A DNA stretch of 64,000 nucleotides from Niabella sp. (GCF_030150205.1 NZ_JASLGT010000002.1:186001-250000); one strand, 5' to 3'. Positions 52,953-62,149 are shown, counted from the first letter of the stretch. Notes: a model not told the origin generated them from the sequence alone. A program made the numbers and translations.

Positions 52953-55895
52953 TTAATATCCAAAGAGCTCTTCCAGGGTCAGGGTTTTGACCTGCCCGAT
53001 CTTTTGAAGATCTTCCATCTTTATTTTTTTATCGGAGGCCAGCACACAATAGGTGTAGGGCTTACCCGAAAGCTCCTGCTGGTGGAACGCCTGGATGTCG
53101 CCAAAGCTTACGTGGGCCAGCTGATCGTATTTTTGTTTCCGGATATCGTAATCCAGGCCCTTGCGTTGTGCCGCCAGGTAGCTGAACAGGATTCCTTCAT
53201 TGGTAATGCGGTCGGTTTCCAGGTCGTTTTTTAAACTGGCCTTGGCGCTTTCAAAACTTTTATCCGATTTTGGTAAAGTGGTTATAAGCTCATTCATGCC
53301 GGCAATGGCGTCATTCATTTTATCGGCCTGGCTGCCCACATACCCCATAAAGCTGTAGCGGTCTTCTTTTTTAGAAGGCGTGAGGTAAAGCGCATAAGTA
53401 GAATAGGCCAGCGCTTTTGATTCCCGGATGGTTTGAAAAACAATGCCACCCATGCCTCCGCCGAAATAATTATTGAATACATCTACGGTCAGTTCCTTTG
53501 ACGGCGTGTACGGATCTGTGTTGCGGATCCACCGGATCTCCGATTGCACCATGTCGTAGTTGGCAAACAGTACCTGGTTTGCGGTTTGAGCCGTGCGGGT
53601 AAAGGTCAGCCCTTTCGGATAAGCGCTAAACTGTGCCGGTATTTTATGAAGCGTGCCGATCTTTTTGGATGCATCCGCAATGGCAGACGGACCAAAATAC
53701 ATTACGGTATGCTTATAGCCGGTAAGCTGATGCAGGGCATCAACCAGCGTTTTGCTGTCGAGGTTTTTCAGCTCCTCATCGGTAAGGGTATAGTTAAAGG
53801 GGTTTTTATCACCGTAAGTGGCATAGGCATTCAACCCCTGCATAATGGAGCTTTTATCCAGCTTGCGGTTGGCCCTTGCCTTGCCCAGCCGTCCCTTTAA
53901 CGCAGTAAGCGCCGCATCATCTGCCTTGCAGTTTAACAGCAGGTCTTCAAAAAGACGTACGGCTTTTTCAAAGTTCTCCTGCAGTCCGCTGATGGTAACC
54001 GTTGTGTTTTCGGTACCTACATTTACGGAATAGTCACAGGCGATATTGTAAAAGGCTTTGTTGATGGCTTCTGCGGTGTTTTTGTCCGTACCAATATAAG
54101 AAAGGTAATTGGCGGCAACCGGCAGGATCTTGTTATTCCAGGAACCCATATCGAACCGGTAATAGAGGCTGAACAGTTCATTTTCTTTATTGGGAACATA
54201 CAACAGTTCGGCTGCCCCGGCTTTTCCTTTCTGGATGGCCTTGTTATAGTCGATCCACAGGGGTTTGACCGGTGTGGCCGGCATGGCATTTACTTTTTTT
54301 ACGTAGTCCGATTCTAAGGCGTCGTTGGTTGCCACAGGCGTGATCGCCGGCTTGTCTACTTTTACAATGCTCTTGTCTTCGCCCTTGCGTTTATAAATAA
54401 CGGTATAGTTGTCGTCTTTAAAGAATTTATTTGCAAAATCTACCACGTCTTTTTTGGTGACCTTTGAAAGCTCCTGCAGGTAGGATACATTATTGATCCA
54501 GCCCTCACCCTTATTGGCAATAAAGGCCTGCATCAGCTGGCTTGCCCGGTTGTTGTTGCTGGAAAGTCCGCGGATCTCATCTAACTTGTAATTGGCAACA
54601 ATGGCTTTTAAAAGATTATCATCAAAGGCACCTTTGCGGATGATATCGATCTGTTCAAACAAAAGGTCTTTTACATTTTCAAGGGATTGATCCTGCTTGG
54701 CGGTTGCATAAATATCAAAAACACCATAATCTTTATACTGTCTTAAATAAGCACCGCCGGAAAGGATCTTTTGCTGCTGGTTCAGGTTGAGGTCGATCAA
54801 ACCCGCTTTTCCGTTTGCAAGGATCGTAGACAGCAGATCGGCCATCATCGCTTCTTTGCTGCCTTCGGGTCCGGCGCGGAACCCGATCTGAACGTTCTCT
54901 GCGCTGGGACCAAGGATCTCTGTTACCACCGGACCCTTTATTTCAGGTTCGGGCGCATGCTCATAACCGGTTACAGGCCTGGACTGCATGTAAGCAAATT
55001 GCTGGTTGATCTGTTTGATGGCCGCATCGGTATTAAAATCGCCCGAAAGGATAATGGCCATATTGTTGGGCACATAGTACTTGTTATAGTACTCCCGGAT
55101 GGCTTTGAGGGATGGGTTTTTTAAATGTTCGATGGTACCAATGGTGGTTTGCTGTCCGTAATTGGAAGTAGGAAACAGGTTGCGGTGCAAGGCTTCCATC
55201 ACCTTCCAGGCATCATTGTCAAGAGTACGGTTTTTTTCCTCGTAAACGGCTTCCAGTTCGGTATGGAAGATCCGGAAAACGGGGTCCCGGAAACGGTCGG
55301 CCTGCACTTTCAGGAATTTGTTCAGGGAAGTAGATGGAATGTTCTCCTCATAAACGGTTTCTTCTACCCAGGTATGTGCATTGGTGCCCTGGGAACCCAT
55401 AGTGGCCATCAGCTTGGTATACTCATTGGCGATGGAGATTTTAGCGGCTTCCCCGGATACCTGGTCAATGGTTTTATAAATGGCCCTCCGTTTTGCGGTA
55501 TCGGTGGTAGCGTTGTATTGCTCGTATAAAGCTTCGATCTGATCCAGGTAGGGCTTTTCCTTTGCAAAGCTGGTGGTGCCCATTTCTTCGGTTCCTTTAA
55601 ACAGCAGGTGCTCCAGGTAGTGCGCCAGCCCTGTATGGTCTTTCGGATCGGTATTGCTTCCCGCTCTCACGGCGATTTTGGCAGTGATCCGCGGCTCTTT
55701 TTTGTTCTCCGTTAAGATGACGGTTAATCCGTTCTTTAATGTGTAAAAACGGGTCTTCATGGGGTCATTCGTTACATATTTGTAAGGAATGCCATCGGTG
55801 GTACCGGCAGACCACTGGTGATTCTTTTGCTGGGCCCGGGTGCTGAGGCTGATGAGCATACCGGCAGCCGCACAAGCAATTAATTTTAATTTCAT
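52953..55895 (-). CDS. M16-family zinc peptidase (insulinase-like, two halves)
   Basis: The 980-residue exported protein has a signal peptide (MKLKLIACAAAGMLISLSTRAQ) and two M16 modules. The first (about 45-480) has the inverted zinc motif HYLEH (H92, E95, H96) with a third ligand in ELEAVYEEKNRTLDN; the second (about 510-980) keeps the fold but no zinc motif, as in pitrilysin- and insulinase-like proteins. It should act in the periplasm on peptides or misfolded proteins. It is monocistronic with a terminator behind it. Confidence 0.94.
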   Translation of the reverse strand: MKLKLIACAAAGMLISLSTRAQQKNHQWSAGTTDGIPYKYVTNDPMKTRFYTLKNGLTVILTENKKEPRITAKIAVRAGSNTDPKDHTGLAHYLEHLLFKGTEEMGTTSFAKEKPYLDQIEALYEQYNATTDTAKRRAIYKTIDQVSGEAAKISIANEYTKLMATMGSQGTNAHTWVEETVYEENIPSTSLNKFLKVQADRFRDPVFRIFHTELEAVYEEKNRTLDNDAWKVMEALHRNLFPTSNYGQQTTIGTIEHLKNPSLKAIREYYNKYYVPNNMAIILSGDFNTDAAIKQINQQFAYMQSRPVTGYEHAPEPEIKGPVVTEILGPSAENVQIGFRAGPEGSKEAMMADLLSTILANGKAGLIDLNLNQQQKILSGGAYLRQYKDYGVFDIYATAKQDQSLENVKDLLFEQIDIIRKGAFDDNLLKAIVANYKLDEIRGLSSNNNRASQLMQAFIANKGEGWINNVSYLQELSKVTKKDVVDFANKFFKDDNYTVIYKRKGEDKSIVKVDKPAITPVATNDALESDYVKKVNAMPATPVKPLWIDYNKAIQKGKAGAAELLYVPNKENELFSLYYRFDMGSWNNKILPVAANYLSYIGTDKNTAEAINKAFYNIACDYSVNVGTENTTVTISGLQENFEKAVRLFEDLLLNCKADDAALTALKGRLGKARANRKLDKSSIMQGLNAYATYGDKNPFNYTLTDEELKNLDSKTLVDALHQLTGYKHTVMYFGPSAIADASKKIGTLHKIPAQFSAYPKGLTFTRTAQTANQVLFANYDMVQSEIRWIRNTDPYTPSKELTVDVFNNYFGGGMGGIVFQTIRESKALAYSTYALYLTPSKKEDRYSFMGYVGSQADKMNDAIAGMNELITTLPKSDKSFESAKASLKNDLETDRITNEGILFSYLAAQRKGLDYDIRKQKYDQLAHVSFGDIQAFHQQELSGKPYTYCVLASDKKIKMEDLQKIGQVKTLTLEELFGY

Positions 55896-56158
55896 AAATA
55901 ATTGTATTGAGATCGTTTCTGTAAAAATAATAAAATGGATACTTCCTGGTTTAAATATTTTTAAAATGGATGGGGTGCGATGGTGTTTTATTTAATTTTT
56001 TCTAAAACCGGGTGGCCGGTATTTTCGAAGCCGGATGATATCAACAATTGATTGCTCGTTTATTTATACGTGAAGCTATCCTGTATTCCTGCGCCATAAA
56101 ACGCCTTTTAAAAAAAGAGACAAATAAGCAAGAAGAAAGAGACTATTAGGAGTGCAGT

Positions 56159-56740
56159 TTATCCATAGGGGAGGCGTTCCGGGAGCGGCTGGAGTGTATG
56201 GGCGGATTTCTGAAGTTCAAAAAGACAGCAGGTCTCCGCATCGCCCGGAAGCCGGATGGTACCCGATTGTTTTAGCCCCAGTTTTGTTAAGAGTTTTTGA
56301 GAGGAGGCATTGCCGGGGGTAGTAATGGCAAAGATCTGCTCGAGATGAAACGTGTTGAATCCTGCTTCCAGGATCTTGCGGGCGGCTTCAAAAGCATAGC
56401 CTTTTTGCTCGAACCTGGGCAGGAAGGCAAAGCCGATATCCGGCGCGGGTAATATTTCCCGGTGGTAGAGCCCGCAGGTGCCCATTTTTTTCTGATCCGT
56501 TTTGCGGATAACGGTAAAGCTGCCAAAACCCAGCCGGCCCTGTTGTGGTTTGATCCGTTGCAAGATATAGTTCCGCGCTTTTTCAACAGATGTAATGTCC
56601 CGGTTACCGATGTATTTGAGCCATTTGGGGGCATTCATCAGGTAAAAAAGAAAGGAGGCGTCCTCTTCGCCTGTAGGGCGGAGCAACAGTCGTTCCGTTT
56701 CAAATGTAGTCGTTGCGTTTAAGCAGTGTTCTTTGTTCAT
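56159..56740 (-). CDS. GNAT acetyltransferase, RimJ/RimL-like
   Basis: The 193-residue protein is a GNAT enzyme of the RimL type: FETERLLLRPTGEEDASFLF, MGTCGLYHREILPAPDIGF, FLPRFEQKGYAFEAARKIL (Q-K-G-Y-A acetyl-CoA loop) and TTPGNASSQKLLTKLGLKQ are all in order. It transfers an acetyl group to protein N-termini or small amines; the substrate is unknown. The ATG at 56740 is chosen because the family begins there; an upstream extension of the frame is low in structure. It is divergent from the LytTR regulator. Confidence 0.85.
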   Translation of the reverse strand: MNKEHCLNATTTFETERLLLRPTGEEDASFLFYLMNAPKWLKYIGNRDITSVEKARNYILQRIKPQQGRLGFGSFTVIRKTDQKKMGTCGLYHREILPAPDIGFAFLPRFEQKGYAFEAARKILEAGFNTFHLEQIFAITTPGNASSQKLLTKLGLKQSGTIRLPGDAETCCLFELQKSAHTLQPLPERLPYG

Positions 56741-57013
56741 TGCTGTATCAAATGTAATTAAAATGATTGGGGTCTGTATACACCCGTATAAACTCCGTTT
56801 ATGGGCGGCGGTGCTGTGGTTGGTTTTGCGGCAAATACACAGGGCGTACGGCGTTACGTGACAAGGGAGGTTTGGGGAAGCTGCTGCATGCCTTTTTTGC
56901 TGCGGCTGGGTTTTAATGCGATATCGGAGCGGGGAAGTACGGAGCATACACCGGATGGCCGGGCCCAGGGAGCTTGCGTAAAAAGATTATCTTTGAGTAC
57001 ATTAACTTTGTTT

Positions 57014-57724
57014 ATGACGAAAGGTTTTCAGTTTGCTGTATTGGAAGATGAGCTGGTTGACCAGCTGGTATTTCGCGAATATATGGCCGCATACCCGGCG
57101 CTGAAATCCTGTGGCTATTTTGCCGATTCATCGGAAGGGTTGGCTTTTATAAAAGCACATCCGCCGGATATTGTTTTTTTAGATATAGATATGCCTGGGC
57201 TTACCGGTATCGATATTATCGCCCAGGTAAAAGACAGGGTGCCGGCCTGCGTTTTTATTACTTCATACGCAGAATTTGCGCTGGATGGTTTTAAGCATGC
57301 GGCACTGGATTATATTTTAAAGCCGCTTACAGCCGAACGGCTGGAGCTTTGCGTAAGAAAAATAACCGAATACCTTGAGATCCGGGAAAAGGCAACGGCT
57401 TATGAAGTGCTGGTTGAAAAAGAAAGCCTGGTGATAAAGGATGGCCACAGCCATATAAAGCTTCCGCAGCACGAGATTATTTACCTGGAAGCCATGCAGG
57501 ACTATACCAAGGTGGTAACGGAGCACAAAAATTATATGACGCTTGCTACCTTTACCGGGCTGCTCGAACGGCTCCCGGGGAAAAAATTCCTGCGGGTGCA
57601 CCGCAGCTACGCGGTGTCTGTACAAAAAGTGCGCGAACAACATGCGGATAAGCTTGTATGCGGAAGTACCGCGATACCTATTGGCAAAACCTACAGGAGT
57701 ATGGTGTCACAAATGAAATTTTAA
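57014..57724 (+). CDS. LytTR-family response regulator
   Basis: The 236-residue protein has a receiver domain (acidic E11/D12 in AVLEDELVD, phosphoacceptor D57 in DIVFLDIDMPGLTG, Lys in ILKPLTAERL) and a C-terminal LytTR DNA-binding domain (LVIKDGHSHIKLPQHEIIYLE, TKVVTEHKNYMTLATFTGLL, FLRVHRSYAVSV). The ATG at 57014 is chosen since the frame upstream is not protein-like; TAACTTTG, a -7 box, ends 3 bases before it. It is followed after 2 bases by the kinase gene. LytTR-type repeats in front of two downstream genes are probable targets. Confidence 0.93.
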   Translation: MTKGFQFAVLEDELVDQLVFREYMAAYPALKSCGYFADSSEGLAFIKAHPPDIVFLDIDMPGLTGIDIIAQVKDRVPACVFITSYAEFALDGFKHAALDYILKPLTAERLELCVRKITEYLEIREKATAYEVLVEKESLVIKDGHSHIKLPQHEIIYLEAMQDYTKVVTEHKNYMTLATFTGLLERLPGKKFLRVHRSYAVSVQKVREQHADKLVCGSTAIPIGKTYRSMVSQMKF

Positions 57725-57726
57725 AA

Positions 57727-59811
57727 ATGCCCCGACTGCTTTCTGCTATTTGTCTTGTACTGTCTTTAATGCATTCCGGCGCGCAGCGTATGCCCGGGCC
57801 TGCTGAAACAAAGAAGGCACAGCTGCAGCAGCTGGCAAAGCAATGCGACTCGCTTAACTACCTGGAGCAATACGATAAAATGCGGCTGGTGTCGCGTTTT
57901 GCGCTTTCTGTTGCAGATGCAAATGATCATTATAACCAGTCGCTGTTTTATTTTTATACAGGCGTCAGCTACCGGGGCGCAGTAAACGATTCGGCTATAT
58001 TTTATTATGAAAGCTCTTTGCATCATGCACGCCTTGCAAAAAATGACAAGCGGATCAGGAATGTGTTGAAGGAACTGTTATATATCTATATCAACGTTGA
58101 TGGCTATATACCACAAAGGGACCAGACTGCAGCCGAACTGAACAATATATTAGATACTGCTACCAATGCGGATGTTAGAATAGGCTGCTACTCTTCTTTA
58201 GCCGATTACTATTCTGCAATAGGCTGGTATGAACAGGAACTGAATTACCGCTTACAGGGGCTTGAGCTGTCGGTAGCCGATATGAAGCAGGGAAAGTATA
58301 AAAACACCGATTCCGATTCTACTAATATTGGCGTAGCATATTTTAATGTTGGAGATCTATACGAAAAACTCCACCAATACACAAAGGCCCGGGAATATTA
58401 CCGCTATGCCCAACCGCTTTTGTGGAACTACCTGGCAGGTATTTGTTCCTATTATAAGGGAATGGCTACTACATCATTGAAGCTTGGAAATGCCATAGCG
58501 GCCCAGCAGTACACCGATTCGTTAAGAAATATGGTGGAACAAAAGCTGAATGACAATGCGGGCTGGAGTATATTGTTGGAATTATACCTTGCGGGCGCAG
58601 ATCATTACCTGGATCTGCAAAATGCCGCGGCAGCCATGCCGTATTTAAAACAGGCGGAAGCCCTTGCGGGTACTAAGGTTACCGGAACTTTAGAAGTGAG
58701 CAGTTTTCAATATGCGATGGGTAAAACCCTGCTGGTACAAAAAAACTACGCTGCTGCATTGCCTTATCTGCAAAAGGCCGAAAAGGCCGGGAGTGCCTTT
58801 AGTACGGCCGTATATGCAAGGCTGCTGAGGGCTTTGGCCGATTGCTATGAGGGCCTGAACCAATGGCAAAACGCTGCCATTTATTATAAGAAATATTTGC
58901 CGGTACGCGATTCGATAGATGCAAAATCAGCGCAGCAAAGTATGGCCAATGCTGAAGCCCGTTTTCAGAATAAGGAAAAGATAAAGGAAATAGAAGCACA
59001 AAAGGTACAGCTTTCTTTTGCGCGGCAGCAGCGGTTATGGCTGGTGGCTGGAATGGCTACGCTTCTGTTGCTGGCGGGGCTGTTATTTTTATTTTACCGC
59101 AGTAAGAAAAAGAATGCGGATGCCTTGGGAAAACTGAATGCAGCGCTGGATGAGGCCAATAAGACAAAGGCCAAATTATTTGGAATTATCAGTCACGACT
59201 TGCGGAGCCCTATTAACCAGGTATACCAGTTTTTGAAACTGCAACAGCTCAATCCCGATGCATTAAGTGAAGACCAAAAAGCGGCGCTGAACAGTAAAAT
59301 TCAAAATGCTACCGGTTCACTGCTGGAAACGATGGAAGACCTGTTGTTGTGGAGCAAAACGCAGATGAATGCTTTTGAGACCCAAAAGCAACAGATAAAC
59401 ATAACGGCAATTGTAAGGGATTGTCAGCGCCTGTTGCTACTCAACAGCGATGCCAGGCATATTGCGTATAAAACTGAAATACCGGAAGAACTGACCGTGC
59501 AAACCGATGCAAACTATGTGCAAACGATCATCCGGAACCTGTTGCAAAATGCGATTAAAGCCGCGCCCGAAGGCACCCAAATACTGATTGACGCAAAGAA
59601 TGAAAAAGGAAAAACGATGCTGGTGATCAAAAACCAGGGAGCTGCATTTACCCAGCAGCAGTACGAACAGCTGATTCGCCAGGAACAGAGCACAACATCA
59701 CTGTCGGGCCTGGGATTGCGGCTGGTAGATGAGCTGAGCCGGAAGATCCATGCTACTGTATCCTTTCATTACGATGGCACCTATACCTGGTCTTGTTTGG
59801 TATTTGAGTGA
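57727..59811 (+). CDS. TPR-containing sensor histidine kinase (HisKA)
   Basis: The 694-residue protein has a signal peptide (MPRLLSAICLVLSLMHSGAQ), about eight TPR-like repeats in a periplasmic region of 430 residues (for example YFNVGDLYEKLHQYTKAREY), a membrane helix (WLVAGMATLLLLAGLLFLFY), a coiled coil and a HisKA domain with phosphoacceptor His in KLFGIISHDLRSPINQV. The ATPase domain has the N-box IRNLLQNAIKAAP and GLGLRL; the usual DNG is NQG. The ATG at 57727 starts the signal peptide; the frame upstream overlaps the regulator gene. It signals to the LytTR regulator. Pairing of LytTR with HisKA rather than LytS is less common. Confidence 0.9.
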   Translation: MPRLLSAICLVLSLMHSGAQRMPGPAETKKAQLQQLAKQCDSLNYLEQYDKMRLVSRFALSVADANDHYNQSLFYFYTGVSYRGAVNDSAIFYYESSLHHARLAKNDKRIRNVLKELLYIYINVDGYIPQRDQTAAELNNILDTATNADVRIGCYSSLADYYSAIGWYEQELNYRLQGLELSVADMKQGKYKNTDSDSTNIGVAYFNVGDLYEKLHQYTKAREYYRYAQPLLWNYLAGICSYYKGMATTSLKLGNAIAAQQYTDSLRNMVEQKLNDNAGWSILLELYLAGADHYLDLQNAAAAMPYLKQAEALAGTKVTGTLEVSSFQYAMGKTLLVQKNYAAALPYLQKAEKAGSAFSTAVYARLLRALADCYEGLNQWQNAAIYYKKYLPVRDSIDAKSAQQSMANAEARFQNKEKIKEIEAQKVQLSFARQQRLWLVAGMATLLLLAGLLFLFYRSKKKNADALGKLNAALDEANKTKAKLFGIISHDLRSPINQVYQFLKLQQLNPDALSEDQKAALNSKIQNATGSLLETMEDLLLWSKTQMNAFETQKQQINITAIVRDCQRLLLLNSDARHIAYKTEIPEELTVQTDANYVQTIIRNLLQNAIKAAPEGTQILIDAKNEKGKTMLVIKNQGAAFTQQQYEQLIRQEQSTTSLSGLGLRLVDELSRKIHATVSFHYDGTYTWSCLVFE

Positions 59812-59849
59812 GCGATTTGGAAACTTGTTCCGTTTGGGCGGGATAAGAA

Positions 59850-59882
59850 TGTGGAAATGTGAGAATGTGGAAATGTGGGAAT
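59850..59882 (-). repeat. Intergenic CACATT/TTCCCACATT word repeat, inverse orientation
   Basis: On the minus strand it reads CATTCCCACATTTCCACATT followed by CTCACATTTCCACATTC, the CACATT half of the family at 45688. It sits 38 bases behind the kinase gene. Confidence 0.55.
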
Positions 59883-60061
59883 GAAAAACATTCTTGCTCC
59901 GTGAGCTTTCTCAGGTCAATAATACAAGACTGTGAAATAGTGAATGGTCAATAGGCAATCAATACCGTTTCCTTAAAGCTTCAAATAGCGCCCCCGAAAA
60001 GTATATTGCCATAGCACTGCCTTTTATAAATCCCGGCCCCTGGCGTCCTGGTAGCTGAATG

Positions 60062-60178
60062 CAACCGCGAGGATAGGCAATGGTCTACGCAAGGAACCAA
60101 GGGCTACGCAAGGATATCTATCAGAACTTTTTCTTTGCGACCGTTGCGGATACACTGCGTCCATTGCGGTTGAATCGA
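60062..60178. repeat. GCAATGG/TTGCG inverted repeat element
   Basis: The left arm (CAACCGCGAGGATAGGCAATGG, quoted in parts) and right arm (GCGTCCATTGCGGTTG) are imperfect reverse complements, with ACGCAAGG words between. It is the counterpart of the element at 51735-51880. Confidence 0.6.
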
Positions 60179-60359
60179 ACTCGTATTCAACAATATCCCA
60201 GAGGCTGTGCAGCAGGTGCAATCAGCGGCGGCAACTATAAAAAGGCGCTTAAGGAAACGGCATTGAATAGGCAATGGTCAATGTGCGATGTACAATGGAT
60301 GATGTCTGTGTTTTGTCTGGAACCTCAAATCTGAATTCCCAAATACCTCCCCGCCGCTC

Positions 60360-60428
60360 CGTTCATCGATTATTTGCCGTCGTTCGTCGGTAAGATTTTT
60401 AAGAGAAATCAGCTGTATTTTATTTTGG
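60360..60428 (+). promoter_or_regulatory. LytTR-type tandem site and -7 box upstream of 60487
   Basis: CGTTCATCG at 60360-60368 and CGTTCGTCG at 60381-60389 start exactly 21 bases apart (9-bp direct repeats, 12-bp spacer). TATTTTGG at 60421-60428 is a -7-like box starting 40 bases after the second repeat start. The same arrangement occurs at 62082-62149. Confidence 0.7.
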
Positions 60429-60486
60429 TATGCGGTACCGTCGAAAACTGCTTATGAATAATAGTTTGGTAAAACAGGAATGATAT

Positions 60487-61281
60487 ATGGTCAGTAAAAT
60501 AGTAATATCTGTTATGGTACTGTTACCGGGCCTGCAGATAGTACGCGCACAGCCTCCGGAAAAAATGCGACTTGGTAAAATGGTTGTTAAGGGCAATGAT
60601 TTTACGTCTGAAACCAGCTATGAATATAACGCTCGCCTGCATATAAAAAAGATCGTTTATAAACAGGACGGCAAACTGCATTATACCATTGATAACTTTT
60701 TGTTTGATACCGCCGGGCAGCTGATCAGCTACGTTAAAACGTATAAGGTAAAGATTTCGCCTCAGAAAACAACGGTTTATTACAACTGCAACAAACAGGT
60801 TGAAAGAATGGTGTTGGTAAACACTCAGAAGACAAATAAGCCCGATACGATAAATATTTTCGATTTTAGCAGGGATGGCAACCGGGTAACTGTAAAAAGC
60901 AGCGGCAGTACCACTGTTTATCAATACGATGAATCTGGTAATATAAAACAGGTTGAATTTTCCGGCAATGGAGCGGCTCCGTTTTTGTTTGACCGGTACG
61001 ATCACAGTTCAAATCCGCTGGCATTTACCGGGGGCTATATGGATGAAAAGCCATTGAGTAAAAATAATCATAGCTGGCAGCAGTTAGGAGAAGCCCGTTA
61101 TATTGCTACCCGGAAGATTACCTATGCGCGGGAAATAGTGCATACCTATAAGCCGGGCGGACCGAAAATACCAACACAATACCGCAACGGTCTGCCGCTG
61201 CAGGTGGTCACCAGCTGGTATGATCCTGACGCAAAAAGAAGCATCAACACCGAAACGATCACTTATACGTATATATACTGA
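60487..61281 (+). CDS. Exported YD-repeat-like protein, unknown function
   Basis: The 264-residue protein has a signal peptide (VISVMVLLPGLQIVRAQ). The mature part has beta-rich strand repeats such as SYEYNARLHIKKIVYKQDGK, FLFDTAGQLISYVKTYK and YQYDESGNIKQVEFSGNG, which resemble RHS/YD repeats or DUF4595-like lipoprotein repeats. The start is the ATG at 60487. It resembles the gene at 62174 in its repeats. It lies downstream of the LytTR/TPR-kinase pair and of a LytTR-type site, so regulation by that system is likely. No enzyme motif is visible. Confidence 0.7.
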   Translation: MVSKIVISVMVLLPGLQIVRAQPPEKMRLGKMVVKGNDFTSETSYEYNARLHIKKIVYKQDGKLHYTIDNFLFDTAGQLISYVKTYKVKISPQKTTVYYNCNKQVERMVLVNTQKTNKPDTINIFDFSRDGNRVTVKSSGSTTVYQYDESGNIKQVEFSGNGAAPFLFDRYDHSSNPLAFTGGYMDEKPLSKNNHSWQQLGEARYIATRKITYAREIVHTYKPGGPKIPTQYRNGLPLQVVTSWYDPDAKRSINTETITYTYIY

Positions 61282-61411
61282 GAAACTGATAAAAAAGTGA
61301 TCGACTTTTCCTGTAATCCCGCACAAATTTATCCAGGTCGAAGTATAAATCCATGATTTCCTCTCCGATGATCATAGCAAAACAAAAATTAAATACCATA
61401 AAAATCAAACA

Positions 61412-61975
61412 ATGAAACAAACCATTTTTCCAGCACTTGCTTTTTTCCTGCTGCTTTTAGCCTGTGGAAACAGCAACACCGATAAAAAGACAACAACTAC
61501 GATAAAAGAAGCCGCATCGGCCAACGGAATAGAACCGGGTAGTGAAGCCGGTAAGACAGGAAAATTCAGCTTTGATGGCAAGGAGGTAAGTGCGGAAGTT
61601 ACCACCCAGTACTTTGGCAGCGACAAGGAAAAGTCTAATTTCTCCTTATTGTGTCAGCACAATGAAGGCGATGCTGCTAATCCCAATTTTGAACTGTTGC
61701 AGGTTACTTTTCTCAGCGAAAAGGATGCCACCACCAACCCGGCTTTAAAGATATATGATGGTGGCAGTACGCTGCCGATGACGGAGCCGGAGCCTGGTAT
61801 CGTGTCTGTTGCCCTGACTGGAGTGGGAAGTGGTCTCAGCAGTAAAGAATTTACGGGGAGTGAAAAGTCGACCGGCAGCATTACCGTAAAAAACCGGACT
61901 GTGGAGATCAAAGACCTGGTCCTGTTTAACGCTGATGGCGAAAAGAGGGTTGTAAATGCTGTGTTGCCGTTTTAG
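61412..61975 (+). CDS. Small lipoprotein, unknown function
   Basis: The 187-residue protein has a lipoprotein signal (ALAFFLLLLACGNSN, C18), a Thr/Ala/Ser linker and a beta-rich domain from about 48 (GKFSFDGKEVSAEVTTQYFG, then NFELLQVTFLSEKDAT and GSITVKNRTVEIKDLVLFN). I do not recognise the family. It lies 130 bases behind the YD-repeat gene and before the next lipoprotein gene; there is no obvious LytTR-type site directly in front of it. Confidence 0.65.
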   Translation: MKQTIFPALAFFLLLLACGNSNTDKKTTTTIKEAASANGIEPGSEAGKTGKFSFDGKEVSAEVTTQYFGSDKEKSNFSLLCQHNEGDAANPNFELLQVTFLSEKDATTNPALKIYDGGSTLPMTEPEPGIVSVALTGVGSGLSSKEFTGSEKSTGSITVKNRTVEIKDLVLFNADGEKRVVNAVLPF

Positions 61976-61977
61976 TC

Positions 61978-62061
61978 TTTAGATATTAGATACTGGATAC
62001 TAGACAATAGACATCATCGTCTAACATCTGGTATCTAATATCCAGTATCTAGCATCCAGTG
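61978..62061. repeat. Imperfect inverted repeat of TAGATACTGG words
   Basis: TAGATATTAGATACTGGATA and ACTAGACAATAGACATC on the left are roughly complementary to CGTCTAACATCTGG and TATCTAATATCCAGTATCTA on the right. It could fold behind the lipoprotein gene and precedes the LytTR-type site. Confidence 0.65.
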
Positions 62062-62081
62062 CCTGTTCTTATAAAAAATTT

Positions 62082-62149
62082 CTTTCATCGGTTTTTTGTT
62101 TCCGTTCGTCGGTTTGTTTGTGCCGGATTGGTACTGCATGGTATTTTCG
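62082..62149 (+). promoter_or_regulatory. LytTR-type tandem site and promoter upstream of 62174
   Basis: CTTTCATCG at 62082-62090 and CGTTCGTCG at 62103-62111 start exactly 21 bases apart. TTTG at 62117-62120 and TATTTTCG at 62142-62149 (21-base spacer) form a promoter, its -7 box 39 bases after the second repeat start. The second repeat contains CCGTTCGTC, the published AlgR core. Confidence 0.72.

Larger units (their letters stand above)
59812..60486. repeat. Intergenic region with repeat elements and a LytTR-type site
   Basis: The 675-base region holds GTGGAAATGTGAGAATG-type words (59850-59882), a GCAATGG/TTGCG element with inverted arms (60062-60178), GGTCAATAGGCAAT / GGCAATGGTCAAT words (59946 and 60268 areas) and a LytTR-type direct repeat (60360-60389). 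No gene is convincing. Confidence 0.65.

Noticed and set aside
57658..57726. Upstream start for the 57727 kinase within the regulator gene
   Set aside because: The ATG at 57727 begins a perfect signal peptide and follows the regulator stop by 2 bases.
60080..60334. 84-codon frame inside the intergenic repeat region
   Set aside because: It is made of the GCAATGG/TTGCG repeat words and has no start signal or family similarity.
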